A stretch of DNA of 64,000 nucleotides. It comes from Coprinellus micaceus. Its lineage: Eukaryota; Basidiomycota; Agaricomycetes; Agaricales; Psathyrellaceae. Of the stretch, positions 1 to 11,255 are shown piece after piece (the stretch's first letter is position 1; every line of letters begins with the position of its first letter). Location of the stretch: positions 5,493,001 to 5,557,000 of the forward strand of contig OX596334.1 in NCBI GenBank assembly GCA_951394405.1, in the 5' to 3' direction. The notes beneath the pieces were generated by a model, which saw only the letters and a program-made list of their open reading frames with translations, made no database searches and had not been told where the DNA came from. A program made the position numbers and the translations under genes.

Positions 1-629
1 GCAGGTTCTTGGCACTTTCGACTCAGAAAGTGATAGGCCATATGTTGGAACGAAAGATAACAACCCTAATGTCTACGAATCGCTGAGTGATAGTGAAAAG
101 GTAGCTACAGGGATAGCTCACTGCGCTTCGATGTTCGCTGACTCTGTGTTTGTCGCACTAGGCTAGTGGTGGGTTCGAGGACCAAAGGAAAGGGAAGCAG
201 AGGGAGGTAAACACTACGATAGGCTCCAGAACGTACTTCGATGATTTATTCCGTTTTCTTTTACCAGGGTGATGGTGAACTCGTTGACCAAGTTACATCG
301 AAGACTTCCGCCGCCGGTCTTGCCCCGCTCCCGGCCGTGCTCACCCAAGAGATGATCGTCAGTCTCTCCTTCCCCGTCTACTTCGAGCCCCAATGACAGG
401 CTTTTATTTATTCATCAATCAAAATTTAGGAGGCTGCATGCGCTAACATGCTGGAGAATAACGGGGTGAGCCTGTTCCGTCTGAAACGTTCAGTATTATA
501 CTCAACAAGAAGCCCAGGGCGCTCGACAAAGAGACATCGCGTTGGCCTGGTTGAGTCTAGCGGAGCAAATCAACAAAGTCACCTCCGGCAGCGCACAGAA
601 CGGCAATCGACCCGCTGGGACCAAAAGCA
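1..629. other. No gene recognised
   Basis: Only short open frames with no recognisable protein and no convincing exon-intron structure. Immediately to the right begins the TIR element at 630. Confidence 0.5.
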
Positions 630-1945
630 CGATGGCATTTGATTAAATGATCCACTGTTACACGAGAGCCAAACGATTAAATGTATTGTATTTAAATGAC
701 TACGTTTAAACACCGTTGCCCATAGCACACCGTTGCCAGACGTGAGTGCTTTGCTACCATTTAAACAGCAATTAAATGAGTCGCGACGCGGAGAATGTTG
801 TCCCGCCCGCGCAATTCAAACACATGAGTGGCATTTAATCAGATCGGCCGAACCGGAAACAAGTTATACTTGATTAAACACAACGTAGAAGGCTCTGTGG
901 AAAGCTACGTACAAGCGGGTAGGTACAATTAAATACGGTGAGCTCGAGCATTTAAACGGTGGCCAAAACCTCGAGCTCGTTCAATCAGGTGGGACCCCTG
1001 AGCGGACTGTCAATGAGCCAGAGGGCGAGAGGCCCCAGCAATAGACAGGGGGTCTCTCAGCGTCTGCACGGCCCTTGCGCCAGGCGACGGGGATTGCGGG
1101 ATGCAACCGTCGAAGACACGGGTGCCAGGCTCGGGGTCGAGCTTGTTTAATCAGGTGGGAGCCCTGTTTAAACGGAGCTCGAATACCCCTGATAGCCCGA
1201 AGTCCCGCCGACGCCAACCCAAAGGTCGACACGCCTTTCCCTGCAAGCCCCTCGACACCAAGTCCGGTGGTGGTGGTCGAGGGAAGAGAGGGGATGGGGC
1301 CGTGGATACAAGGCCGCCGACTTATATATCCCTCGGGTATTTGGCCGATCCAAACAGTCGCGTCGCATTGCGAAATCACGAGGCGACTTCGTTGAACAAA
1401 AACAAACACGGCTAAGCATGGCACGCTCGGCCAAGCTTTAGCCGGTGATAAATACGGGGGACATCGCGCTTCCACCCCCACGCCTCTTCCTTCCCTCCCT
1501 CACTGTACCGGCAGTGGGAGAGGACTTGGAGAATGTCGACAACTTCGTCCCCATTACCAGCGGTGAGGGGAGGTTGGCGGTGATGCGAGATAGGGGTTCG
1601 AGCTCCGATTTAATCAGTGATTAATCGGCCTTCGCATCCTGACTTGCAAAGCCCTTCCCGTCACGCCACGTCCCCTTCGCGTACTTAGTTGAGAGGCCGC
1701 GAGTCCTTTAGATACGTGCCTATAGTAATGAAACTCAGCCTTCAATTCACTCAAATCTCGCTCTCTCCATGCGTACATGAACGTTTAAACAGTTGTGGTA
1801 ATTAAATTGTGCGGCGTAGAACAGTCGGTTCAACATTCGGCCCGCACGAACCACTGGCTCAAGGATTTAAATGCGATGATTTAAATGCGACACATTTAAT
1901 CGTTGGCCCCCGTATAACAAGGGATCATTTAAACAAATCCCATCG
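630..1945. mobile_element. Non-autonomous TIR DNA element with TTTAAA motif arrays
   Basis: The left end (from 630) reads CGATGGCATTTGATTAAATG and the right end, read on the minus strand from 1945, reads CGATGGGATTTGTTTAAATG. The inverted match runs about 24 bp with two mismatches. Both subterminal zones (about 640-960 and 1785-1935) are crowded with ATTTAAAT, GTTTAAAC and ATTAAATG motifs, while the centre (about 970-1780) has almost none. That is typical of DNA transposons with subterminal transposase-binding repeats. No transposase ORF is present, so the copy would depend on a partner. I see no clear target-site duplication, so the exact ends may be off by a few bases. The superfamily is not assigned. 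Confidence 0.65.
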
Positions 1946-2071
1946 GGTTACAGCTGGGACACCATCGCACAATGGACTCTCGCTTCAATCAGGGCAGCAC
2001 AACCAAACCCAAGAAAGGAAGCGCGTGAATGAGGTGAAACACCGACACCCTGCGATTAATAAGATGCATGT

Positions 2072-3187
2072 ATGTGGAGAATCCATATCTCACTAGGACC
2101 GCATACTCATAGGCGGCAGCGTTGGGTAAGGAAGGAAGCCTTCAGGATGATGCGACGAACAGAAATTCCGGGCCAGAGCTATCATCCTATTGGAAGCATC
2201 AACTACAATTACATCAAGAGATGGAAGAAGGCTGTTACGAAGAAGAATGCGACCAAAATTCAAAGATATTGCCCCACCTCTGACCATCTTCAGCCATTCC
2301 TCGTGTTTGATGACGACTTCAGTAAGGCTGAACGTAAGATTGCAAACGCTTGGAATCGTGAGTGCGCCGTCGTGTTTGCTCGGGAGTTCTGCGAAATCTA
2401 CCCGGAATACACGAAGACCGGCGTGGAGAGTCCTCTTATTACGCATATCAAGACACTAAAGTTGCATTACAAGTTGCATGTGTCCGAGCACGATGACTAC
2501 GAGAATCGATTGGCAAACTTGCGGGTTAGGTCGTGCCGGGAGAGGAGAGTAAACGTGAGTGGTTCCTTAATGAGGTAGTCCAGATTCTGATGTCAAGACT
2601 TCAAGCGCCATGATCGTCGTGCCAGAATGTGTTTCGAGTACAAAGGAGAGGAGAGTGGTGTGATGAAGCGTTTCTACGCCATGTTCGCGTTCGACCTCCC
2701 TTGGCCGGCATGTAGCGGAGACGAGTTCAAAGGGGACTCAGACGAGGAAGATCTGCACATCACCACCCTGGAATGGAGGGCTGAACAAGTGCGCGAATTC
2801 ATGGCTACGCTCGACAACCTTTACTTGGCTTGGCGCTTCACAAACGGCATTCACCCAACGTCGGGTAACTTCCCAATTCCTCGGACGGAGCCCCCTCAGG
2901 TCAAATATGAAACGCGAACCAAGGTTCCGAAGGGCCTCCCACGCAACTTCTATCGGGAGGAGTGGCTTGAGGAACTCGAGCAATTCCAAAGGGACGAGCT
3001 TGAGATGAAGGAGCCTGTGGAACTCGAGTTCCCGGAGTGTATCCAAAGGTGCGTCCTCCATGAAAGTGTGGCTGGTGTCTACCACCTCATGCCGATTTTG
3101 TTCTCCATCACCACTAGGCTGGCTGATACCGCCGAGGGTGTCACCGGAAGAGACACTAGACCGAGGGGCAGAGACTACACGGACTGA
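2072..3187 (+). CDS. Hypothetical protein, probable Agaricomycete-restricted family (two exons)
   Basis: Two open frames join through a 51-bp intron (donor GTGAGT at 2555, acceptor TTCAAG ending at 2605), phase 0, giving ...RRVN/RHDRRARMCFEYK.... The second exon holds an acidic SDEEDLHITTLEWRAEQV stretch and GLPRNFYREEWLEELEQF. This layout (basic segment, SDEE-rich linker, W-R-x-x-x-V helix, then LP-x-NFY-x-x-x-W-L) resembles a large family of uncharacterised Agaricomycete proteins, as I recall it. There is no signal peptide, membrane segment or catalytic motif. The true start could lie inside the first exon, and the 3' end may be further spliced near 3050. A 246-codon frame on the opposite strand (2738-3478) is treated as a shadow. 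Function unknown. Confidence 0.55.
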
Positions 3188-4508
3188 CGAGCTGAATATG
3201 AATAGTCCATGTCTTTCGCAGTATGCATAATCTACGGGATTTGATGACTCTTGGGGAACGCCGAATGAGGATGACAGAGTTCGCAATGCACACCGTCTAG
3301 GTAGACATCGGTTCCAACGTGCTGAGGCCGTCCTGTGTACTGACCGGTCCACCTGCTTCCATCGCAGAGCCAGAGGCACTCCCCGTCGAGGGAGTTTCTC
3401 TTGTAAACGATCCCGTATGCTTCTAGATCCAGAGTGGAAGAAGACAACAACCTCATCCAACTCAACGAACCCAACCATACCCTGTCAACGCTGAGGAGGC
3501 TACAACGACAAGACGATTCCTCCCTTACGATGCGCCATGAACCAATAATCTATCCTCAATTTATCTCGGTCTGCGCTCAATTATGCTCCTCCTTGTCACC
3601 CACAGCGGTCGATGCTATCCACTCCCCCTACATCATGTTGTGGCATTTGCCCCTAGCTGACTGCCCCCTATACTACTGTGTTCGCCGCCACCACCCTGTT
3701 CTCTTATTCTCTATTTGCATTACCTACTTCCCCCCATCCACTGGTGTTTCGTGCGCATGTGGGTACATCCATCGGTATGGCCCCTGAACCCATCACCCTT
3801 GGACTGTTTCCTCCCTTCAAGATGTGTCCCCCCGTTTTGCGTTCCGGATCCGTCACTATCGGTTCGACCTTCGAATTCACCGTTGCTTGCGCCTCACTCC
3901 TCCGTAGAAATTCAAACCAATGCCTATAGAAGCAAAATTTTCGTTTTGAGATGCTTGCTGCTACATTTAGCACCACAGCACACCCAAACAATGCGCATCT
4001 GGAGACGCACCACCTGCCCAACTCCCCTTTAACGAGGGAAGAAGGCCCCGGCGTACTTGACGATAGTACGACTTGAGTTGAATCCGCTTGTCCTGTCCTT
4101 TGCGGGCTGCGTCGACCCTGAGGGCGATGGCTAGAAAAGGCGGAGGATCAGTTCGCGTGGGGCGATCATGACGTGATGCACAGGAGTCAAAGCCATTGGA
4201 AATGGGCCGGTACATAGTTGTTCTGCCGATGACGCTGAGAAATCTAAAAAAGAAAAAGAAAAGCTGGAGTGAGCCACAGTACTGTGAATACAACAGAGAA
4301 ACGAACATGAGGCTCGCAGACCTGGGCTTCATCGAAGAGATGAGGAGAGACTGGCTGGACGACGGGATGGAGGGCAGGTAACTTCCCCTCGAAAGAAACA
4401 GGGTGAAGGAGCCGATACTTCAGATCCTAGGTCCTCAGTGACACTGCATGAGACAAATAACGGTGAGGCAAATAAGAGCGCGTCTAGAGTGTAGGAATGA
4501 CGTAAATC
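3188..4508. other. No gene recognised
   Basis: Only short overlapping frames without recognisable motifs, plus an A-rich run near 4240-4262. Confidence 0.4.
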
Positions 4509-5905
4509 TCACTGTGTCAAGTGAACGAAAAAACCGTTGCTCTCGTCCACCTTCTCAGCAATCTTGCCGTTTGTAGCGTTGGCGGCACTAAGTACGTGTA
4601 CGAGGCAAACGAATAGAGTTCTCCTGCTTACAGTCGAGATGCGCTCGCGACCGACACCTCGGTGGAACGGATGGCAAAGGGTGGACCTAAGGGTAGCCGC
4701 TCTTGATGTCGAAGACGGCGTTGGCGACACGTACAACACGAAGGACGAAGCAAATAGTCTGAGCCCGTGTTGGTTATCACAGGGGCGACGGCTGGCTCTC
4801 CTCTAGAGACAGCGTCGTGAGGGTGTGCACCTGTATATGACCCTGGGGAAGCACAGGGTGTGACCCTGCAAGATGATCAACGGCTGAACTAGTAGGTCGA
4901 GTCGGCACTGGGAGTCAGAGTCACTCGCACCTCGGAAATTCGTACAGGCGCTTGATTGGGGCATCGAACGGGGCATCCCAAACGTCGCCTGGGCGTGGTG
5001 GGCAGGTCTCTGGTGTCTTCTTGCCCCATCGCGATTCGCGTCGATAGCACACCATTCCCGACGGAGCTCGAGAAACTCGCCAAATTCGATCGACGATGAG
5101 CCGGACACCCCTTCTCAAGTGTACGGGCCTTGGTGATGGTCCACTGAGCTCTGGGTCGCAAAGATAGAGCCATTGATGGGGGGTAGTGCTGTGAGTACGG
5201 TTAGGGAATATCATCCCAGAAACGAGACGAGTTCATATCGACTCACTCAATGCCAGCACGCTCGAGGGGGTTGAAGCCCGACAGGACCCCGACGAGCTCG
5301 CCGCGAAGCTACCTCCGATGTTGACTGCTGAAAGCAGTCTTGGATTCCCTAGTCGTCCGCCTCACCGACCATGGCGATGACTGTGCGACAAGAAATGGAT
5401 GACTTAGGGGCCTGGGTCGGGAAAGTGACCGCAAAGTGGTGAATTCAAACCGTCAGGTGGAGAACAGCGCTGAATCGGTTATATATAGGCGCCCCTTCAG
5501 CGACAGAATGGGACGTGGGAGCGACTTGAGGGTGAAGTTAGAGGTGACGATGGTGGTGGAAAGAGGCGAAGCAGCCAGGCGCCAACAGACCCAAGTTGGG
5601 CGCTCAGAATGCGGAGTTTTGATTGCCGGCGTCGGGAGCACGTGCCATGACGCAGGCGCGATCTTGATTCGGAGCGCCCTGGCACTGGTTGATCCTCAAC
5701 TTCAATGTCGCTAACCGCGATCTAGAGCATGAGGTTGTGGGACGCCACGGTGAGTGTAATACATTAATCTTAGAGTTCTGGCTGCGGCTCACAGCGTTTG
5801 GACAGGTTGGACAGGTTGGACAAGACCATTCGACCGTTTGGACGGATCGTCGTCCCAACCAGTCTTTTCCAAGTGGGTGAGACAACCATCTTGAATCGTT
5901 GACAT
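4509..5905 (-). repeat. Duplicated block A (inverted partner at 44515-45710)
   Basis: On the minus strand this segment matches 44515-45710 almost base for base from about 4846 to 5880; a 92-codon frame at 5436-5714 is identical in both copies. Outside that core the match is patchier, but the frame KIAEKVDESNGFF (near 4540) is recognisable in both. The core looks like a decayed multi-exon gene: a TATATATA box (5481-5488), then on the minus strand an initiator ATG near 5370 and exon-like frames such as LRGELVGVLSGFNPLERAG followed by a GTGAGT donor and a CACAG acceptor. I do not recognise the protein. The right end (5690-5905) carries the TTGGACAGG tandem motif also found in repeats E and B. 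Confidence 0.7.
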
Positions 5906-7269
5906 CCACTGCGTTTTGCTTGAGTCAGCTTTCACCCAACCTCAACGCCGCCTTTCAGCCCGTGCTCAATCTCATTTTAAGCCAGATTCAAGGTGAGTAA
6001 AGCCCTTTCCCAGATTTACCCGAGTCTCATGACTGGATTTACCTCAGTTGTCACCCGGATGAACAGCCCCGCTTGACTCTTGCAGATAAGCCGCGACGAT
6101 TCGCAAGTCGACTTTGCGCACCACGCCCTTCTAAGGCGCAAACACTCGATGCACTCGTCGTTGCCTCCTCCCCCCTTGGTTATTACTCTCTGGATGCCAG
6201 CTCAGACTCGGTCTCAAACCAGGGTACGTCCGGCATACATTGTGATCGCGAGACTCACCCAGAAGGGGGCACCTAGGCCAAGAAAACTTGTGAGGCTCAA
6301 GCTGCCCCACCCTCGCCAAACCTCAAGAGTTTTGGACGAAGCGGAGGCGCGCTTGGCTCCGGATAACCCCCTTGTCCGACCGAAGCGACGGGTTGCTCAC
6401 ACCCCAACACAAGGAGAGATCCGAGCAGCCAGCATCCATCGCAAAGGGTTGAGGGAAGCCAACGCTTCCTGGAGCGTAACATCGCCCGGTCCCTCGGTTG
6501 CGCATTCCCGCCATCGCGTCTTCACTTGACGGTACCCAGCCTGCGGAAGCAAGAAGACGACGTCCGCGTCGTCGTACCTATTGGAGAGGTTGTGGTGAGC
6601 CGGTCATAGTACTATTTGTGTATAGCTAATCCTTTGTGTCAGCAGACTGTCCCTTCGTGGACGACTCCATCTTCACGCTTTACTTCCAAGTCCACATCCC
6701 TCCCGAGCAAGGTTTCTACGCTCGGTACAACGAATCCCTGGCATTAGCCCTCGATTCCTGGTTTGTCTGGTTGGATCGCCGTTGTGCGCCTGACCCGGTA
6801 TTCTGGATGGAACGAGGTGGGGCTGTTGAGCTAGCAAGGGGATGATATGAACAGGATGGTCGTGGAGAGTTCGCTGTCGTGGTGCGAAGCGATATCGGTA
6901 TGCCCTCGCTTTACTAGCCTCCCTCCGAGTCATACTAATGCCTTGGTAGCGTTATGGTGTGTGGGATCCATCCTCCCCCCACCCCGCACCCCCTTCGTCT
7001 CCTTGGCCTCTCCACGCCATCCTCTCCCCCCACCATTGTTATTTAGCATTCTAATGCACGACTAGTAGTACGCAGACAGGTTTAATTTACTTCTTTTGAC
7101 CCATCCCTCGGGCCAGCGTGGAAATTCAATGTTTTGATATACCCTTGGTCAAAACTCACGATTTCCGCATGGACGGCTGCTGTCTCACTGGCACCGGCCC
7201 AAATTTGGTGAGCTTAATCCTGGAACATCCATCCACGTATATACGCTGAAGCTACGTGGCACCGGTAGG
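5906..7269. other. No gene recognised
   Basis: Several short frames (for example 6080-6529) but no family motif or coherent splicing. Confidence 0.4.
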
Positions 7270-8984
7270 TCCCCCCGAGTCAGTCATTCATCAATGGTTC
7301 GACGCCCCCTGCCTTTCAAGTCTTCAAGCACCGCTCTTCAGGGTTCTCTCTCAACGCCGCCATCCAGCGCGCGATTGAAAGCGAAGGAGGCGAGGACTTT
7401 GAAATGGCGGGCGGCGATGGCAATACCGACGAGGGAACTGATCAAGAAAACGAATATCCCGATGCCGACCTCGACATTGGATTGAAGGAATCCCACGGAA
7501 AGCGGAAATTTGGTGATATTGATGCAGACAACTGTCATTAGGCGCCCGGCGCCTCAGACTCGGTCAATGCTCGAACCGCCCGCAATGGCCAGCTCCAGTA
7601 CGCGTACCAGTAAACACGGGAGTGGAAAGAACACCCACAACAAGAAACACAAGGATTTTGCGACGCGAATCTAAGAAGCACCAGGCTTTTCTCAACAACA
7701 GGGCAAAACCGCCCGCGTAAAAGGTCGCTCCGTTCCTAGGCGCCGCAACCACTGCGTCGGCGTCTGTTGTGCTTGAGGAGCTCCCAGTGAACTCAAGCGG
7801 GTATGGGGCGAAGTATGCGGAGAAGAAAGAAGACCGTGTGCTGGACATGCAAGAACTATTGTCGGAAGGGTACACAATTATTGAATGGGATGGCTGGTAA
7901 GTCTGCCTTGATCACTTGCGTTTTTGTTTGTCGCTCATGTACTCTACCCAAGCAAACCCCTCATCCTAGTAGACGAAGAGACAGATAAGATGTTTTTCGT
8001 CGGCGTCCCCAAGCCTGATGATCCGACCTATGGTGCGGCGTGCGATGCAGTCGCTGACCTACTTGTGGCTTGGGTACGAGCGCCAATTTCGAGGTTCGCC
8101 GCAATCAACATCGGTACTTCGGCAGGCCACGGCCCCGAAGTTCCATACACCCTACGCAACGACAAGCACGTGCTGGACGAATTACTGCGCCGAAGCCCGG
8201 CGTTAGAACGGCTCGCTATACACCAAAGTGGTGAGCTCCATGATCATACTCGGTATTCTACTTGATACTCATGCTGGATCACTAGCGTCCCTCAAATTCT
8301 ACGCACCGAGGCTTTACGACTACTACCACTCGCATACCATGCCCGTTCGCAACCGAGTGGAAAACTTCCGGCCAAATTGGGACAAGTCTATTTTGCCTGC
8401 GGCAGCTTGCAACTGCGGGGAGCGGGTGGCAACGTACTTTCATCGAGACTGCAGAGACTTGTCCTTTGGGAAATGCGCAGTGCCTGGTGTCGGTAGATAT
8501 ATATGACCACACCAAGGGTGGACACGTTGTCCTCAAGGAACCGAAACTAATCATTCAGTTCCCTGCTGGGACCCACATCCTCCTACCATCTGCCGTCACA
8601 ACCCACGGCAATATCCCGGTCCAAGAGGGCGAAATTCGAGCCTCGTTCACTCAGTATACACCTGGGGCGATGTTTCGTTACGTCGACAACGGGTTCACGA
8701 TCGAGAAGAAGCTCAAGAAAAGGAGCAAGGATAAATACCGCAAGGTTCTGGAGGAGAAGGCTGTGAGGTGGGAGATGGGCTTGGGGCTGTGGTCCACTGT
8801 AGACGAGCTTCTGAAGGGTGCATCTGGTCCCGCTGGTAAGTAGATCTTGTTGTTGTGCCTCGGGCTATTTTGAGTTTCCCTGTATGACACAGGGGAGAAA
8901 TGGGCGACGCGCGTACGAGTTCATCTTCAGCTTCAACCTAACCCAGACTGGAAGAAAGGAAAGGAAACGTTGATCAGTGGCTGA
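7270..8984 (+). pseudogene. TET/JBP-type 2-oxoglutarate/Fe(II) dioxygenase, decayed
   Basis: Spliced frames reconstruct most of the Agaricomycete TET/JBP oxygenase architecture. Introns lie at 7897-7952 (56 bp), 8231-8285 (55 bp) and 8836-8892 (57 bp), with a final stop at 8982-8984. The double-stranded beta-helix core is visible: the HxD iron-binding motif as HRD (8441-8449), the KGGH strand, the distal histidine in SAVTTHGN (His codon 8604) and the 2-oxoglutarate-binding arginine in GEIRASFTQY (Arg codon 8637), then FRYVDNGF. Family members oxidise 5-methylcytosine and are expanded in mushrooms alongside KDZ transposons (established literature). The copy is broken: in-frame TAG at 7539 and TAA at 7718, frame changes between them, and a frameshift inside an (AT)n run at 8497-8504 that separates HRD from the rest of the core. 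The start is uncertain. Confidence 0.8.
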
Positions 8985-9864
8985 CTACCTTAATCACATA
9001 ACTCAGAAAATGCTATCGGCACCTGGGTTATTGAAGTTAGGGGCTTTTCTTCTAAATATGGCTGATTTCTACCAAATTGGGACGTTTCTTGGTTGAGCTG
9101 AGGCGATGATCGGAACGGCGTTGATTTATATTCAATTCTTTGCTTTACACCACCACCACCACACACACACACCACCTCACTTCATCTACACGATCAAAGT
9201 GCCCACCCTCACAGGGGCATATGATCGCTTGCAGTAGAGTCTAGGGCGGATGTCATTTCTCTGTGATACCTTTTTAGCTTGGGTCTGCGCCCCATTCCTG
9301 GGGCCGCCGGGCTAAAAGATATAGCTTCGAAGAAAATAAACCAGCCTTCGAACATAGGGTGCGTAAATGACCAGTCCTTTTGCGTTGGGTATTTACCGGT
9401 CTGGAACCACAGGCTTTCGCGAACGGACTGGTGCTGAGCATTGAATGGCTAGCCTTGAGTACGCTGGGCTACCACCAGACTCTGCGCGTAAGGCCTTCGT
9501 GGGAGGCTGGAGCGCGCGGCACGCGTACGTTGGTCAGAGTTTGCCCGGCTGCCTTACATTGACCTGGTGCGCATGATTGTCATAGACCCTATGCGTAATC
9601 CATTGATCGGTCAGTATCTTGTGTTCTCAAGTCGGGAGTCTGGGCTCACCATCTGTTCCAGGTCTGGTCAAGACTCACTTCTATCATATCTGGGTTCAGG
9701 GGAAATTTCTCCAAAAGACTGAGGAGCTGCATGCTCTCCACGTCTTTTCTTTCGGGGTAGGTACTTTCACTCATTGACACACGTGACTCTAACGTTCTTA
9801 TATTAAAGTATTATCCAGTTCCAAACGCTAGCCTGAGCATACCTCGGTCGTCTGCCTGCACTCA
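8985..9864. other. No gene; CA-rich microsatellite
   Basis: A CCA/CA-rich simple repeat lies at about 9148-9176. No coding frame is supported. Confidence 0.5.
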
Positions 9865-11255
9865 GGACCGTCAAGCGCCCAACCCAGGCTCAGCCAAATG
9901 TTTGATTGCCGGCGTCAGGGCCACGTGGTATGCTGTGTGGGAGTGGGTTGATGGGTTGGTGAGTCCTCCTTGAACGTTAACCCCCGACTCGTCGATGTTA
10001 TTCAAAGCTGACCACTGGAACAGCCAGCCCAATGAGAGTGAGTAAATGTTTTAATTTCTGGAACGCTAGCTGCCGCTCAAAGCGTCTGGACAGCGTGGAA
10101 ACGGACATCCGACTGTTTGGACAGATCGTCGTCCCGGCGAGTCTTTCCAGGGGGCTGCAGTTCATGCTGTCGGATTGGACCTCCCACCCTCTAGATCTCA
10201 CCTGCGCCTGGCTTGGCGTTCCCGGTTATCTACCGCTGACCCCTTCGCCTTCCTCAACTGCGATACCAAGCGCCGAGGGAAGTATGTGAGTGCGCATACC
10301 CTAACATTTGGAGTTCCAGCCACTTCTGACAGCGTTTCGACCGTTTGGACGGCTTGGATCCGACGATTGGACTGGTTGGACCAGTTGTCGCTTGGATGGG
10401 CCTTTCGAACCCCAGCTCGCCCTCGAGCTCACAGGCCTCGACACTGTTATCCCAGACACGCGTTCCCCTCGCCCTTGAACAGAACCACGTCGCAACTGAC
10501 GAGGGGATCGTCCCCCCTTCGAAACATCGTCGCAATGGTCAATCTGGACCTTCGGCTGGACCTCAAGTCAATCATGCTGCACGCGAGGAACGCTGAATGT
10601 AATCTCAAGGTTTGTAGCATGGTTGTTTCCCGACGTTGAGGCATGCCGAACTTCTCACCGTCCGCGTGTCCTTCTAGCTCTTCGCCGTCACGGCCACGCG
10701 TATTTGTGAATTCGAACGGCTCTCATCTTCGCGTAGGGAAAGGTGGTCGTGACGGGAGCAGATCCGGAGGACGATTCGCGCTTGGCATCGCGCAAGTATG
10801 CACGTATTGTGCAGGAACTTGTCTTCGACGGAAGGCTCTCCGAGTTTGAGCTCCGGAACATCGTGGGCGGCTGCGACGTCAGGTTTCCCGTTTGCTTGGA
10901 GGGACTTGCATGCAGTCACGGACAGTTCAGCATCTACGAGTTCGAGGTGAGACACCCAAGCTCTTGTGCTCCAGAGGCTGACACTCACCATCTTCCAGCT
11001 ATTCCCGGGTCTCATTCAAACCCGAGGTTGAGCTCCTCACCTTCGTCTCTGGGAAATTTGCCTTGACCGGTGCAAGGGTCGGCTTCCTTTCCTCTCATGA
11101 CCCATAGACACCACACCACCTTTTGGGACATGAGGTCGGTTGTTATTGCCGTTGACCCTAGAGCCCGGCGATGCGCCCTGCACCTTTCCGTCTCGAGTTC
11201 TCTGCGATCCCAGAAAATATTCACGCCACGTTCAACACAATCTATACCGTGCCGT
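9865..11255 (+). repeat. Repeat C, near-identical inverted copy of 27799-29185
   Basis: Six or more conceptual frames are residue-identical between this block and the minus strand of 27799-29185. Similarity becomes patchy left of about 10010. On the right it stops abruptly at 11255, inside the last TBP-like exon (shared ...ACCGTGCCGT, then different bases). The block contains a TBP pseudogene (see 10490-11255) preceded by exon-like frames rich in RLD/FDRLDGLD repeats, which come from TTGGAC-type tandem motifs. Confidence 0.8.
10490..11255 (+). pseudogene. TATA-binding protein (TBP) pseudogene, copy C
   Basis: TBP's conserved saddle is recognisable in order: TDEGIV, NIVAMVNLDLRLDLKS and LHARNAECNLK (to 10609); intron 10610-10677; FAVTATRICE; ALIFA; GKVVVTGADPEDDSRLASR and KYARIVQ (10738-10815); CDVRFPVCLEGLACSHGQF; intron 10947-10998; LFPGLI; TFVSGKFALTGA (11041-11076); and ENIHATFNTIYTV (11213-11251). 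TBP binds TATA boxes for all three RNA polymerases, and the family core is extremely conserved. This copy cannot encode it: there is a one-base phase change between DEGIV and NIVAM, another between RICE and ALIFA, an in-frame TAG at 10734 where a serine or similar residue precedes GKVVV, and TGA at 11029. Intron positions are retained, so it arose by DNA duplication rather than retroposition. Confidence 0.85.

Noticed and set aside
981..1481. 166-codon minus-strand frame
   Set aside because: It falls in the interior of the TIR element at 630-1945 with no transposase motifs and several competing frames.
2738..3478. 246-codon open frame on the minus strand
   Set aside because: It lies antisense to the better supported two-exon gene at 2072-3187 and has no family motif; it is probably a compositional shadow.
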